From an uncultured Planctomycetaceae bacterium (GTDB lineage Bacteria > Planctomycetota > Planctomycetia > Planctomycetales > Planctomycetaceae), in assembly GCA_937975745.1 (NCBI GenBank), contig CALJUK010000499.1:1-5972 (forward strand): 5,972 nucleotides of DNA. The letters run 5' to 3'. Position numbers and translations under genes: made by a program. Each line of letters starts with the position of its first letter. The stretch's first letter is position 1. Positions 1-5,972 of the stretch are shown in pieces. Below the pieces are notes generated by a model. It had not been told where the DNA came from. It saw nothing but the letters and a program-made list of their open reading frames with translations, and did not search any database.

Positions 1-25
1 CGGCGACATCTCAGAATGCGCTCCG

Positions 26-280
26 ATGTCTGACTCAACGCTTACCCCTCCCGAACTGGCTCGCCGTTGGAAGGTAAAGCCCGCAAAGGTCATCACCTGG
101 ATTCGGCGCGGGGAGTTGCGCGCGTTCGATGCGTCGGAGCGGCCAAACTCCGGGCGTCCACGCTACCGCATCCCGATCGATGCGATCGAGGAATTCGAAC
201 AGAAGAGGGCGGCGCGTCCGCAGCAGAAGACGAGACGCCGAAAGCGGCGAGAGCGAATGGAACTTATCGAATTCTATTGA
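26..280 (+). CDS. Small helix-turn-helix (excisionase/MerR-like) DNA-binding protein
   Basis: 84-residue protein, probably a DNA-binding regulator or excisionase-like architectural protein of the element. Residues 7-31 (LTPPELARRW...VITWIRRGEL) fit the HTH_17/excisionase-type helix-turn-helix: a T-x-x-E-L-A-x-x-W opening, a second helix ending in W-I-R-R-G-E-L, then a wing at about 44-49 (RPRYRI). The C-terminal part (about 58-77) is very rich in Arg and Lys, which suits non-specific DNA contact. The ATG at 26 is chosen because the HTH begins directly after it; no clear Shine-Dalgarno precedes it, and the frame stays open to the window edge, so a longer upstream start cannot be excluded. The stop lies 3 nt before the nuclease gene, so the two are likely co-transcribed. 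Whether it acts as excisionase, repressor or replication accessory cannot be told from sequence. The fold call is solid; the role is inference. Confidence 0.8.
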   Translation: MSDSTLTPPELARRWKVKPAKVITWIRRGELRAFDASERPNSGRPRYRIPIDAIEEFEQKRAARPQQKTRRRKRRERMELIEFY

Positions 281-283
281 GCC

Positions 284-796
284 ATGCCTTCTACCACGAC
301 AAAACGCCTACCGATCCCGGCCGAGCCCCAGCCGGAAGACGTCTGCGCCGTTGTCGATACACGAGAGGAACGTCCGCTCGACCTCTCGCCCCTGCAGGTG
401 ACGGTAGAGACTCTCACGACCGGGGACTATTCCGTCCGAGGTCTGGAGTCGGTCATCGCCATCGAACGCAAGAGTCTGCCGGACCTGATCTCCTGTTGCG
501 GCGGTGGTCGTGAGCGGTTCGAACGCGAAATCCATCGGCTCGCCGCTTATCCCGTGCGAGCCGTCGTTGTGGAAGCGACCTGGCCGGACCTGGAGCAAGG
601 TGAGTGGCGGTCGAATCTCACTCCGGCGTCCGCCATCGGTTCAGTGCTCGGCTGGATTGCGGCCGGTGTGCCGTTCGTGATGGCCGGAGATCACTCACGC
701 GCCGGTCGGTACGTGGCGCGGATGCTCTACATCGCAGCCCGTCGAAGGTGGCGGGAGAACCGGGAACTTGTCCGCAGCGTGATGGCGGAGGAGTAG
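284..796 (+). CDS. ERCC4-domain (XPF/Mus81-type) nuclease
   Basis: 170-residue protein made almost entirely of an ERCC4 nuclease domain. The family hallmark GDx(n)ERKx3D is present: VVDTRE at 23-28 (D25), TGDYSV at 46-51 (D48), then IERKSLPDL at 60-68 with E61, R62, K63 and D67. A helix with R76, F79 and E82 follows, as is usual. All metal-binding and catalytic positions appear intact. Family members cut branched DNA such as forks, flaps and recombination intermediates. Eukaryotic and archaeal relatives usually add an HhH2 domain and work as dimers; none is visible here, so this is the single-domain form found in phages and mobile elements. It starts 3 nt after the HTH gene and ends 3 nt before the primase-helicase gene, suggesting a part in phage replication or recombination. 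No strong ribosome binding site precedes the ATG, so translational coupling to the HTH gene is likely (inference). Confidence 0.9.
   Translation: MPSTTTKRLPIPAEPQPEDVCAVVDTREERPLDLSPLQVTVETLTTGDYSVRGLESVIAIERKSLPDLISCCGGGRERFEREIHRLAAYPVRAVVVEATWPDLEQGEWRSNLTPASAIGSVLGWIAAGVPFVMAGDHSRAGRYVARMLYIAARRRWRENRELVRSVMAEE
787..793 (+). promoter_or_regulatory. Ribosome binding site of the primase-helicase gene
   Basis: GGAGGAG lies inside the last codons of the nuclease gene, 6 nt before the GTG at 800. This near-perfect Shine-Dalgarno supports the non-ATG start at 800. Confidence 0.8.
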
Positions 797-799
797 CCT

Positions 800-2989
800 G
801 TGGACGTCCAGCAACTCAAGTCGGCAGCTTCGGGACGTTGGCCGGAGATCCTGCCGGAGGCCGCAGGCATCGATCCCAATCTGCTGGACGGTCGACACCA
901 TCCCTGCCCAAAGTGCGGGGGCAGGGATCGCTTCAGGTTCGTCGACCGTGAGTCGGGGGCGTGTCTGTGCAACCAGTGTTTCCGGGAGCGCAACGGCGAC
1001 GGCATCGCGGCGGTGCAGTGGATGAGAGGCTGCACGTTTCCCGAGGCGATCAATCGAATCAGCGAATGCCTGGGGCTGCCGAACAGTCACAGTGCGAACG
1101 GCAACGGCCATGCGACACGTGACATCGTCGAGGAGATCGCGACGCGCAAGAGAATCCCCGTCGATTCGTTCCGCGCGTATGGTGCTCACGCCGCCTTGCG
1201 GGGGAAGTTGCCGGTCTGCCGTGTACCGATGTTCGATGAAACCGGCGCGGAGTGCTCATACTTCGACCTCGCAACCATCAATGACAAATGGTCGAAGGGT
1301 CTGGCGGCAGAGGGCAAGCCGACCGGCTTGTTCCTGGCTGGCGCGAAGCTGCTGACGGCGGGCGATTCGGTCCTGATCGTCGAGGGCGTAAAAGACGCGG
1401 CCGCGCTACTCGGGCTCGGATTCTCCGCCGTCGGTCTGCCCACGAAGGAAATGCACGTCCGTTTCGCGAGGTTGTTCGCGGGTTGTCACGTCGTCATCGT
1501 TCCCGACCGCGACACCGACGGGGAATCGGGGGCCCAGAAGACGGCGGCGCGACTCTCAGGAATCGCCGCATCGGTTAAGGTGGCGACTTTGCCCGGAGAG
1601 TTGAAGGGCAAGAAAGGCGCGGACGTCCGGGACATTCTCGCGAAGCCGGGCGGGGAGCGGTTGCTCAGACAGACGATTGAGGACGCGCGGGAGTGGAAGC
1701 CGGACGTTGCGGCGGAAAAGACCCCGCTGCGGGATCTTGACCCGATGGAAGTCGCACGCGATTTCCTTCGCGATCGTTGCTCCCGGCACGAGGACTCGAC
1801 CAACGTCCAGACACTCCGGTTCCATCATGGAGAACATCTGGAATGGCGCGGCGGCTCGTATCGCATTCTCCAGCCTGCTGAACTCAGGGCGCTTGTGGTG
1901 AAGCACGTCGATCCGTTCGCCAACAGCATCACACGCGGGGCCGTCTCGAATATCGTCGCCTGCATCGAGGCCGAATCTATCCTGTCTGGTGAACTCGAAG
2001 CGCCATGCTGGATCGGCAATCCACCGGCTGCATATGAAGACCCGCGAACCATACTCGCGGCACGTAACGGACTCTTTTCGCTGGAACGACTCGCCGCCGG
2101 CGACAGCTCGCATCACAAGCCAACTCCTCGATACTTCACGGCGAACGTCTTGGACTACGACGTTGATGCGAACGCTGCCGAGCCGTCCGAATGGCAACAG
2201 AAGATTCTGTTGGTCCACGGCCCGCGCCGATCCGGGAAGGGAACAATCGGGAGAGTGCTTCGCGCGACGATCGGCTCGCACAACGTCGCCGGCCCGACAC
2301 TCGCCGGACTCGGAACGAACTTCGGACTCTGGCCGTTGATCGGCAAGCCTGTCGGCATCATTTCGGATGCGCGAATCAGTGGACGGACTGACGGCGCAAT
2401 CGTGACCGAACGGCTGCTGTCGATTTCCGGTGAAGACGCACAGACGATCGACCGCAAGAATCTCCCGCCGGTGACTCTCAAGCTACCGACCCGGTTTGTC
2501 ATCTTGACGAACGAACTTCCGAGGCTGGCGGATTCATCCGGGGCGCTTGCCGGCCGCATGCTCGTGCTGCCGCTGTCGCAATCGTTCTATGGATGTGAAG
2601 ACCCGCACCTGACCGAACGACTGCTGACCGAACTGCCGGGCCTTCTTCGATGGGCCGTCGAGGGCTGGAAACGATTGAGAGATCGGGGGAGATTCGTCCA
2701 GCCGGAAGCCGGCTGCGAACTAATCACCGAAATGGAAGACGTGGCGTCGCCGATTGGCGTCTTCGTCCGGGAGTGCTGCATCGCGGGGCCAGAATACGAG
2801 ATCGCAGTCAACGAACTGTTTGAACACTGGCGGAACTGGTGCGAACGGGTAGGCCGCAGGGAACCTGGCACTGTCCAGACATTCGGCCGTGATTTGCGGA
2901 CAGTGCTGCCGTCGTTGAAGACGGCTCAACGTCGTGACGGCAACAGGGTGAGGGTCTATCAGGGAATCAGAATGAAGCTGGACTTCTGA
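800..2989 (+). CDS. Bifunctional primase-helicase (zinc finger, TOPRIM, SF3/D5-like AAA+ helicase)
   Basis: 729-residue replication protein, expected to lay RNA primers and unwind DNA at the element's fork. Domains in order: a CHC2-like zinc finger at 36-60 (CPKC at C36/C39, then C57 and C60); a TOPRIM catalytic fold with the acidic residue in LIVEGVKDA (E195) and the DxD motif in VPDRDTDGE (D236, D238, D240); a D5_N-like linker at about 300-465; and an SF3/AAA+ helicase with Walker A GPRRSGKGT (474-482, K480), Walker B IISDAR (D523), sensor-1/motif C ILTNE (N571) and a probable arginine finger in ALAGRM (R586). The C-terminal segment after 650 resembles the winged-helix region of P4-type phage primases. 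GTG start is backed by a strong ribosome binding site. Odd point: the helical segment normally present between the D5_N region and Walker A seems to be missing between W465 and Q466 (see findings). It is the last gene of the operon with the HTH and ERCC4 proteins. Confidence 0.92.
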   Translation: MDVQQLKSAASGRWPEILPEAAGIDPNLLDGRHHPCPKCGGRDRFRFVDRESGACLCNQCFRERNGDGIAAVQWMRGCTFPEAINRISECLGLPNSHSANGNGHATRDIVEEIATRKRIPVDSFRAYGAHAALRGKLPVCRVPMFDETGAECSYFDLATINDKWSKGLAAEGKPTGLFLAGAKLLTAGDSVLIVEGVKDAAALLGLGFSAVGLPTKEMHVRFARLFAGCHVVIVPDRDTDGESGAQKTAARLSGIAASVKVATLPGELKGKKGADVRDILAKPGGERLLRQTIEDAREWKPDVAAEKTPLRDLDPMEVARDFLRDRCSRHEDSTNVQTLRFHHGEHLEWRGGSYRILQPAELRALVVKHVDPFANSITRGAVSNIVACIEAESILSGELEAPCWIGNPPAAYEDPRTILAARNGLFSLERLAAGDSSHHKPTPRYFTANVLDYDVDANAAEPSEWQQKILLVHGPRRSGKGTIGRVLRATIGSHNVAGPTLAGLGTNFGLWPLIGKPVGIISDARISGRTDGAIVTERLLSISGEDAQTIDRKNLPPVTLKLPTRFVILTNELPRLADSSGALAGRMLVLPLSQSFYGCEDPHLTERLLTELPGLLRWAVEGWKRLRDRGRFVQPEAGCELITEMEDVASPIGVFVRECCIAGPEYEIAVNELFEHWRNWCERVGRREPGTVQTFGRDLRTVLPSLKTAQRRDGNRVRVYQGIRMKLDF

Positions 2990-2993
2990 ACGG

Positions 2994-3106
2994 TGTCACG
3001 CACTGTCACGCGGGCTACCCCAATGCACACATACGCGGGAGCGCGCGCTGCATGAGAGACTTCAAGTAGGACTGCAATACACCGTACCGCGTGACACTGC
3101 GTGACA
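2994..3106. repeat. Inverted repeat made of four TGTCACGC half-sites
   Basis: The left arm (2994-3012) reads TGTCACGCACTGTCACGCG and the right arm (3088-3106) reads CGCGTGACACTGCGTGACA. They are reverse complements except for the central base (3003 against 3097); one more pair (3013 with 3087) extends the arms to 20 nt. Each arm is itself two direct copies of TGTCACGC[A/G] with 10-nt periodicity, about one helical turn. The 74-nt interval also holds a 10-nt perfect palindrome at 3040-3049 (AGCGCGCGCT). The element sits between the replication operon and the packaging genes, and the right arm ends 8 nt before an ATG at 3115. The layout fits cooperative dimer binding sites, either an operator or origin iterons; which one is inference. 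The long loop makes a simple terminator unlikely. Confidence 0.85.
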
Positions 3107-3114
3107 GGTGAAGC

Positions 3115-3225
3115 ATGAACGGCAAGCAAGCAACGATTGAACAACTCAGGCCTGTTCCCGGTGCGGCCGATTCGCGCCGGAGCAATCGATCATCGTCGCC
3201 GGAGACCAACAGTCGGCGGCTCTGA
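3115..3225 (+). CDS. Possible 36-residue ORF (unrecognised)
   Basis: Short ORF starting at an ATG preceded by AGGTG (3106-3110), a fair ribosome binding site with 4-nt spacing, and ending just before the frame used by the next gene. The product begins MNGKQATIEQLRPVPG and is polar, rich in Arg and Ser, without a domain I recognise. About two thirds of third positions are G or C, which is suggestive but weaker than in neighbouring genes. It lies directly after the right arm of the inverted repeat, so it would be the first gene under any control exerted there. It could also be a chance ORF in a leader region. Confidence 0.3.
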   Translation: MNGKQATIEQLRPVPGAADSRRSNRSSSPETNSRRL

Positions 3226-3295
3226 GGCCGTGAGCATTGGTTCATTGGACCACCAATCAGAACGACGTAACAGATTGAATGCCAACAGGTTTCGC

Positions 3296-3928
3296 ATGAT
3301 TGACGGCAGGTTGCAACCTGACCGTGGACACCCCGAATCGCAGTGCGGGGCGGTTGCTGCCAACGTGGCAGATGCCGCCAGAGCCGAGGACGGCACGCCC
3401 AGGGCCGCCGCGCCCGTAGTGGGCAGCTCGACGGAGCGGCGGGCGGTGGGGGGCCAGCAGGGCAACAGGAACGCACAGCGTCACGGTCTGCGGTCCGCAA
3501 AGCTGCCGAAGGACTCCAAGTACATTGAGTACACCCTGAACGCCCTACGGCTCGCCCTGGAGGCTGCTGTGCTCGATTCCCACGGGGCCGTGACGGTCAC
3601 TCACGCGGCGCTTGTCCAGTCTGCCGTGCGGCACGAGAGGCGGGCGGCCCTGGCGGAGCGATGGGGCCGGGTGAAGCCTGATCTGACGCTTTCCGAGAAG
3701 CTGTCGATCGAACGGGAGATCGGCAACGCGACCGATGCACGCGACAGGTGCATTGAGCGACTGAAACTCGACGAATCCGACCGGGGAAACATCATCGACA
3801 CCCTCTACAGCCGTTCGGTCGCACAGAACAGTTCCAAGGCCGCCTCGACCCCCGTGGATGATTCGTGGGCCACCCCCGACGCTGTTCGCCGCGCAGACGC
3901 AATACCTGGCGGAGAGGAAACACGGTGA
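3296..3928 (+). CDS. Conserved phage protein, probable terminase small-subunit-like
   Basis: 210 residues from the ATG at 3296. The recognisable core is GGQQGNRNAQRHGLRS at 52-67 followed by LPKDSKYIE and a helical, charged region (about 75-180). The GGxxGNxNAxxHG stretch is shared by many phage proteins encoded next to the terminase, including small-terminase-like DNA-binding proteins; I know no experimentally defined function for this exact family. A small terminase would recognise phage DNA and recruit the large subunit, which fits its position: the stop codon overlaps the GTG start of the terminase gene. Start choice is uncertain. The frame is open from 3119, with TTG 3137 and GTG 3230 as alternatives, but G/C bias at third positions rises only from about the ATG at 3296, which has AGG at 3287-3289. 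Residues 1-50 are low-complexity, Ala/Arg-rich and probably disordered. Function is inferred mainly from context. Confidence 0.65.
   Translation: MIDGRLQPDRGHPESQCGAVAANVADAARAEDGTPRAAAPVVGSSTERRAVGGQQGNRNAQRHGLRSAKLPKDSKYIEYTLNALRLALEAAVLDSHGAVTVTHAALVQSAVRHERRAALAERWGRVKPDLTLSEKLSIEREIGNATDARDRCIERLKLDESDRGNIIDTLYSRSVAQNSSKAASTPVDDSWATPDAVRRADAIPGGEETR
3911..3917 (+). promoter_or_regulatory. Ribosome binding site of the terminase gene
   Basis: GGAGAGG lies 7 nt before the GTG at 3925, inside the end of the preceding gene. It fixes the GTG start and, with the GTGA start/stop overlap, suggests translational coupling of the two packaging genes. Confidence 0.8.
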
Positions 3929-5972
3929 ACGTCCACGCGATGCGTGACAACCCGATGCCGTTCATTGAGTCCCTGCGTATGCACGGGAGTGACGGGATCG
4001 TGCCGTTCGGCGATATCCTCGCGCCATTTCAGAGGGAGCGCTTTTCGGGCATCGTCCCGTCTCTACAGGCGGTTTCTCGCGGTATGCGACCCGACAACCG
4101 ACGGATCTGGTGGGAAGCCACGAAGGGCGCGTCGAAGGATACGGACCTGGCGGCGTGCATGTTGTGGTTGCTGGCGTTCACACCGAGGATGCTCACCTGT
4201 CAGGCAGCGGCCGCCGACAAAGATCAGGCCGACGAACTCCGACGGGCCGCCAAATCGTTCCTGCAACTCAATCCGTGGCTCGGGAAACTGCTGGACATTC
4301 AGAGTTGGTGCATCGTCAATCGCCACACGGAAAGCCGACTGGAGATCCTCGCGGCCGACGTAAAGGGATCACACGGGGCCCGGCCGGACGTGCTGATCAA
4401 CAACGAACTGTCGCACGTGCCTGATGAGCGGCGGGAGTTCGTCGAAAACCTGATGGACAACGCGGCGAAAATGACGTCGGGTCTCGTGGTCATCGCGACC
4501 AACGCGGGATTCCTCAGTACGTGGCAATACGAGTGGCGGGAGCGGGCCCGGACGTCGGATCGCTGGTTGTTCCACAAGTTCGCAAAGCCGGCCCCCTGGC
4601 TGACGGACGATGACATCGAGGAATCGCGGTCGCGAAACAGTGTCGAGCGGTTCCGTCGCTTGTGGTGCGGCGAATGGGTCCACGGCGTCGGCGACGGTCT
4701 CGACTACGAACAATTGCAGGAATGCGTGACGCTGGACGGCCCGCACAAGGGGCCGCTCAGCTTCTGCTGGTATGTCGCATCACTCGACATCGGCATCGTT
4801 CGCGACTGGTCCGCGTTTGTCGTGCTGGCGCTGAATCTGCGTGACGCGACGATCGAACTGGCTCACGTCTCAACCTGGTCGCCTGACGAGTTCGGCGGAG
4901 CAATTGATCTCGATTTCGTCGAGTCGGAAGTGCTGCGGGTCTGCGACCGATTCAAGGTCGCGGCGATCCTCTATGACGAGACGGAAGCACGGTCAATGGC
5001 GCGGCGTCTCGCGCGGGCCGGATTGCGGATGTTCGAATGGGATTCGTCTCCGAGGTATCAGAACCGCATGGCCACGACGCTGCTGCAGGTTGTCCGCGAG
5101 CGGAAGCTGCGACTGTTCCCGCACGAGATGCTGATGCGGGATCTGTCGAAACTGTCGATCGTCGATCGACCGCTCGGCTACAAGATCGAAGCGCCGCGGG
5201 ATGAGGAGGGGCACTGCGACCGGGGCATTGCCTTGTCGATGCTGCTGCCTCAGGCGGAAGGCGCACTGGAATCTCTGCTGCATCGACAGCGGATTCCGAT
5301 CGAACCGGAGGTGATCGTCCCGCCTCCCCCGGTCAAACGGGATTTTGTGATCGTGCTGGATCCGGGCCATGGAGGGAAAGATCCCGGGGCATTGGGAAAA
5401 TCCGGCACTCGAGAGAAGGATGCCGTCTTGTCTATTGCCCTTCAGTTGCGGGACATTCTCCAAAAGGAGCCCTCCGTCAAAGTCGTCATGACCCGTGAAA
5501 AAGACGAATTCATTGAACTCGAGGATCGGGCCAAATTAGCCAATCAGGAAAAGGCGGATCTGTTTCTTTCTATTCATATCAATTCTCATCCGCAAAGATC
5601 GATTAAAGGTTTGGAATTTTACCATTTTGGAGAGGCCAGTGACCCTCGCGCGTTAGAAGTGGCAGCCAGAGAAAATGGCACACCCCTGGAGGATAATGCA
5701 CCGGCCTGGCAGTTTATTCTGGCCGATAAATTGAACGACAAAAAAATTGACGATTCCCGTGAATTGGCCTGGACAACCAAAAAAGCGGTCGTGTCCCATT
5801 TACATTCGTATTACAAAATTAAAGATCACGGGGTAAAAACCGCTCCGTTTTTTGTGCTTCGAATGACGACCATGCCCGCCATTTTGGCGGAGATCGCGTT
5901 CATCTCCAATCCCACAGAAGAGAAACTGCTGAACAGTTCAACCTTTCGAAAACGCATGGCCCGTGGAATTTT
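3925..5972 (+). CDS. Terminase large-subunit-like protein, running in frame into an amidase domain (3' partial)
   Basis: One open frame of 682 complete codons without a stop to the window edge. Residues 1 to about 460 look like a phage DNA-packaging motor. The ATPase part has a Walker A-like loop EATKGASKDT (64-73, K71), a Walker B-like strand DVLINNE (155-161, with N160-E161 in place of the usual D-E) and a motif III-like VIATNAGF (189-196). The RNase H-like nuclease part has three acidic positions: D288 in SLDIGIVRDWSA, D351 in ILYDETEA and D432 in GHCDRGIALSML. Such proteins translocate DNA into procapsids and cut the concatemer. From about residue 466 the sequence becomes an Amidase_3 domain, described separately. 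A terminase of this type would normally end at about 460-480 residues, so the packaging part is essentially complete. Base composition and codon use change at the switch, so the real terminase probably stops near here in the native element. GTG start is supported by the ribosome binding site and the overlap with the upstream stop. Confidence 0.8.
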   Translation, partial: MNVHAMRDNPMPFIESLRMHGSDGIVPFGDILAPFQRERFSGIVPSLQAVSRGMRPDNRRIWWEATKGASKDTDLAACMLWLLAFTPRMLTCQAAAADKDQADELRRAAKSFLQLNPWLGKLLDIQSWCIVNRHTESRLEILAADVKGSHGARPDVLINNELSHVPDERREFVENLMDNAAKMTSGLVVIATNAGFLSTWQYEWRERARTSDRWLFHKFAKPAPWLTDDDIEESRSRNSVERFRRLWCGEWVHGVGDGLDYEQLQECVTLDGPHKGPLSFCWYVASLDIGIVRDWSAFVVLALNLRDATIELAHVSTWSPDEFGGAIDLDFVESEVLRVCDRFKVAAILYDETEARSMARRLARAGLRMFEWDSSPRYQNRMATTLLQVVRERKLRLFPHEMLMRDLSKLSIVDRPLGYKIEAPRDEEGHCDRGIALSMLLPQAEGALESLLHRQRIPIEPEVIVPPPPVKRDFVIVLDPGHGGKDPGALGKSGTREKDAVLSIALQLRDILQKEPSVKVVMTREKDEFIELEDRAKLANQEKADLFLSIHINSHPQRSIKGLEFYHFGEASDPRALEVAARENGTPLEDNAPAWQFILADKLNDKKIDDSRELAWTTKKAVVSHLHSYYKIKDHGVKTAPFFVLRMTTMPAILAEIAFISNPTEEKLLNSSTFRKRMARGI
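5305..5345. other. Probable chimeric junction between terminase and amidase DNA
   Basis: The last clearly terminase-like block ends with the D432 nuclease motif and a helix to about residue 455 (about 5290). The amidase signature begins at 5341, and its customary Pro-rich linker perhaps at 5320. Codon style changes within this interval. An 8-nt direct repeat GTGATCGT occurs at 5311-5318 and 5347-5354, 36 nt apart and in the same frame, close to the switch. It could be microhomology at a recombination or assembly join, or chance. The exact breakpoint cannot be set by eye. Confidence 0.6.
5320..5972 (+). CDS. N-acetylmuramoyl-L-alanine amidase catalytic domain (Amidase_3/AmiC type), both ends missing its normal context
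   Basis: In the same frame as the terminase, residues about 466-682 form an Amidase_3 domain, a zinc enzyme that cuts the amide bond between N-acetylmuramic acid and the stem peptide of peptidoglycan in the periplasm. Seen in order: a Pro-rich linker (PPPPVKR, 466-472); VLDPGHGGKDPGA with zinc ligand H482; E497 in GTREKDAVLS, the second ligand; MTREKDEF and the R535/AN540 region; ADLFLSIHIN with third ligand H551; GLEFYHF; and ILAEIAFISNPTEE with catalytic E656. Every catalytic position is intact and only the last helix is cut by the window end. AmiC-type enzymes normally start with a signal peptide and an AMIN domain; here these are replaced by the terminase. The DNA is much richer in A/T, with many AAA, AAT, TTT, ATT and GAT codons (one 60-nt line, 5581-5640, is 23/60 G+C), unlike anything upstream. 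It resembles chromosomal cell-wall amidases rather than phage endolysins, and probably comes from a different genome or locus. Confidence 0.85.

Noticed and set aside
67..513. Alternative plus-strand frame across the HTH and nuclease genes
   Set aside because: It overlaps two genes with clear domains, and its Arg-rich product has no domain pattern.
1556..2281. Long open frame on the minus strand (241 codons)
   Set aside because: It lies fully inside the primase-helicase gene, whose motifs are unmistakable; the antisense product has no recognisable motif and is a usual shadow of GC-rich coding DNA.
3061..3086. Possible sigma-70 promoter before the 3115 ORF (TTCAAG ... CAATAC)
   Set aside because: Both boxes match the consensus poorly and the promoter rules of the host are unknown, so I do not call it.
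2994..3106. Rho-independent terminator after the primase-helicase gene
   Set aside because: The arms could pair, but the loop is 74 nt and no T-run follows the right arm; protein-binding sites explain the internal direct repeats better.
3236..3257. ATTGGT / ACCAAT hairpin with a 10-nt loop
   Set aside because: Only 6 bp of stem, no U-run and no conserved context; likely chance.
3115..3928. Programmed frameshift joining the 36-codon ORF to the small-terminase-like gene
   Set aside because: No slippery heptamer near the 3223 stop, and the downstream frame has its own plausible starts.
5341..5972. Phage endolysin gene of the element itself
   Set aside because: No own start codon with a ribosome binding site at the domain boundary, composition differs sharply from all other genes, and the domain resembles exported chromosomal AmiC-type amidases with a Pro-rich linker.

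Overview
The window looks like part of a temperate phage, prophage or related mobile element. It carries a compact, same-strand cassette of phage-type genes: a small helix-turn-helix protein, an ERCC4-family nuclease, a TOPRIM primase fused to an SF3/D5-like helicase, a probable small-terminase-like protein and a terminase-large-subunit-like ATPase/nuclease. The base composition is GC-rich with strong G/C preference at third codon positions. The protein styles (short excisionase-like HTH with an Arg/Lys-rich tail, GGxxGNxNAxxHGL protein, terminase with a KGxSKDTDLA loop) remind me of elements in Planctomycetes-type genomes. That host assignment is from memory of the families, not from a search.

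Layout: positions 26-2989 form a tight three-gene operon (HTH, ERCC4 nuclease, primase-helicase) with 3-nt gaps between genes; it is probably a replication/recombination module. Positions 2990-3295 have no confident gene. They hold a striking inverted repeat built from four copies of TGTCACGC, a possible 36-codon ORF, and the uncertain 5' end of the next gene. Positions 3296-3928 encode the small-terminase-like protein, and its stop overlaps the GTG start of the terminase gene (GTGA), with a strong ribosome binding site. The terminase reading frame then runs to the window end.

The most important oddity is at about 5305-5345. The terminase frame passes without a stop into a complete-looking Amidase_3 (N-acetylmuramoyl-L-alanine amidase) catalytic domain, and base composition and codon use change abruptly to a much more A/T-rich style. 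The amidase has all its zinc and catalytic residues but no signal peptide or AMIN domain, and is fused to a protein that acts in the cytoplasm. The simplest reading is a chimeric contig or a recent illegitimate join that happens to be in frame. A genuine packaging-lysis fusion protein would be new but needs read-level proof. A second anomaly is an apparent loss of roughly 35-45 residues just upstream of the Walker A motif in the primase-helicase. No tRNA, rRNA, CRISPR array or insertion sequence was seen.
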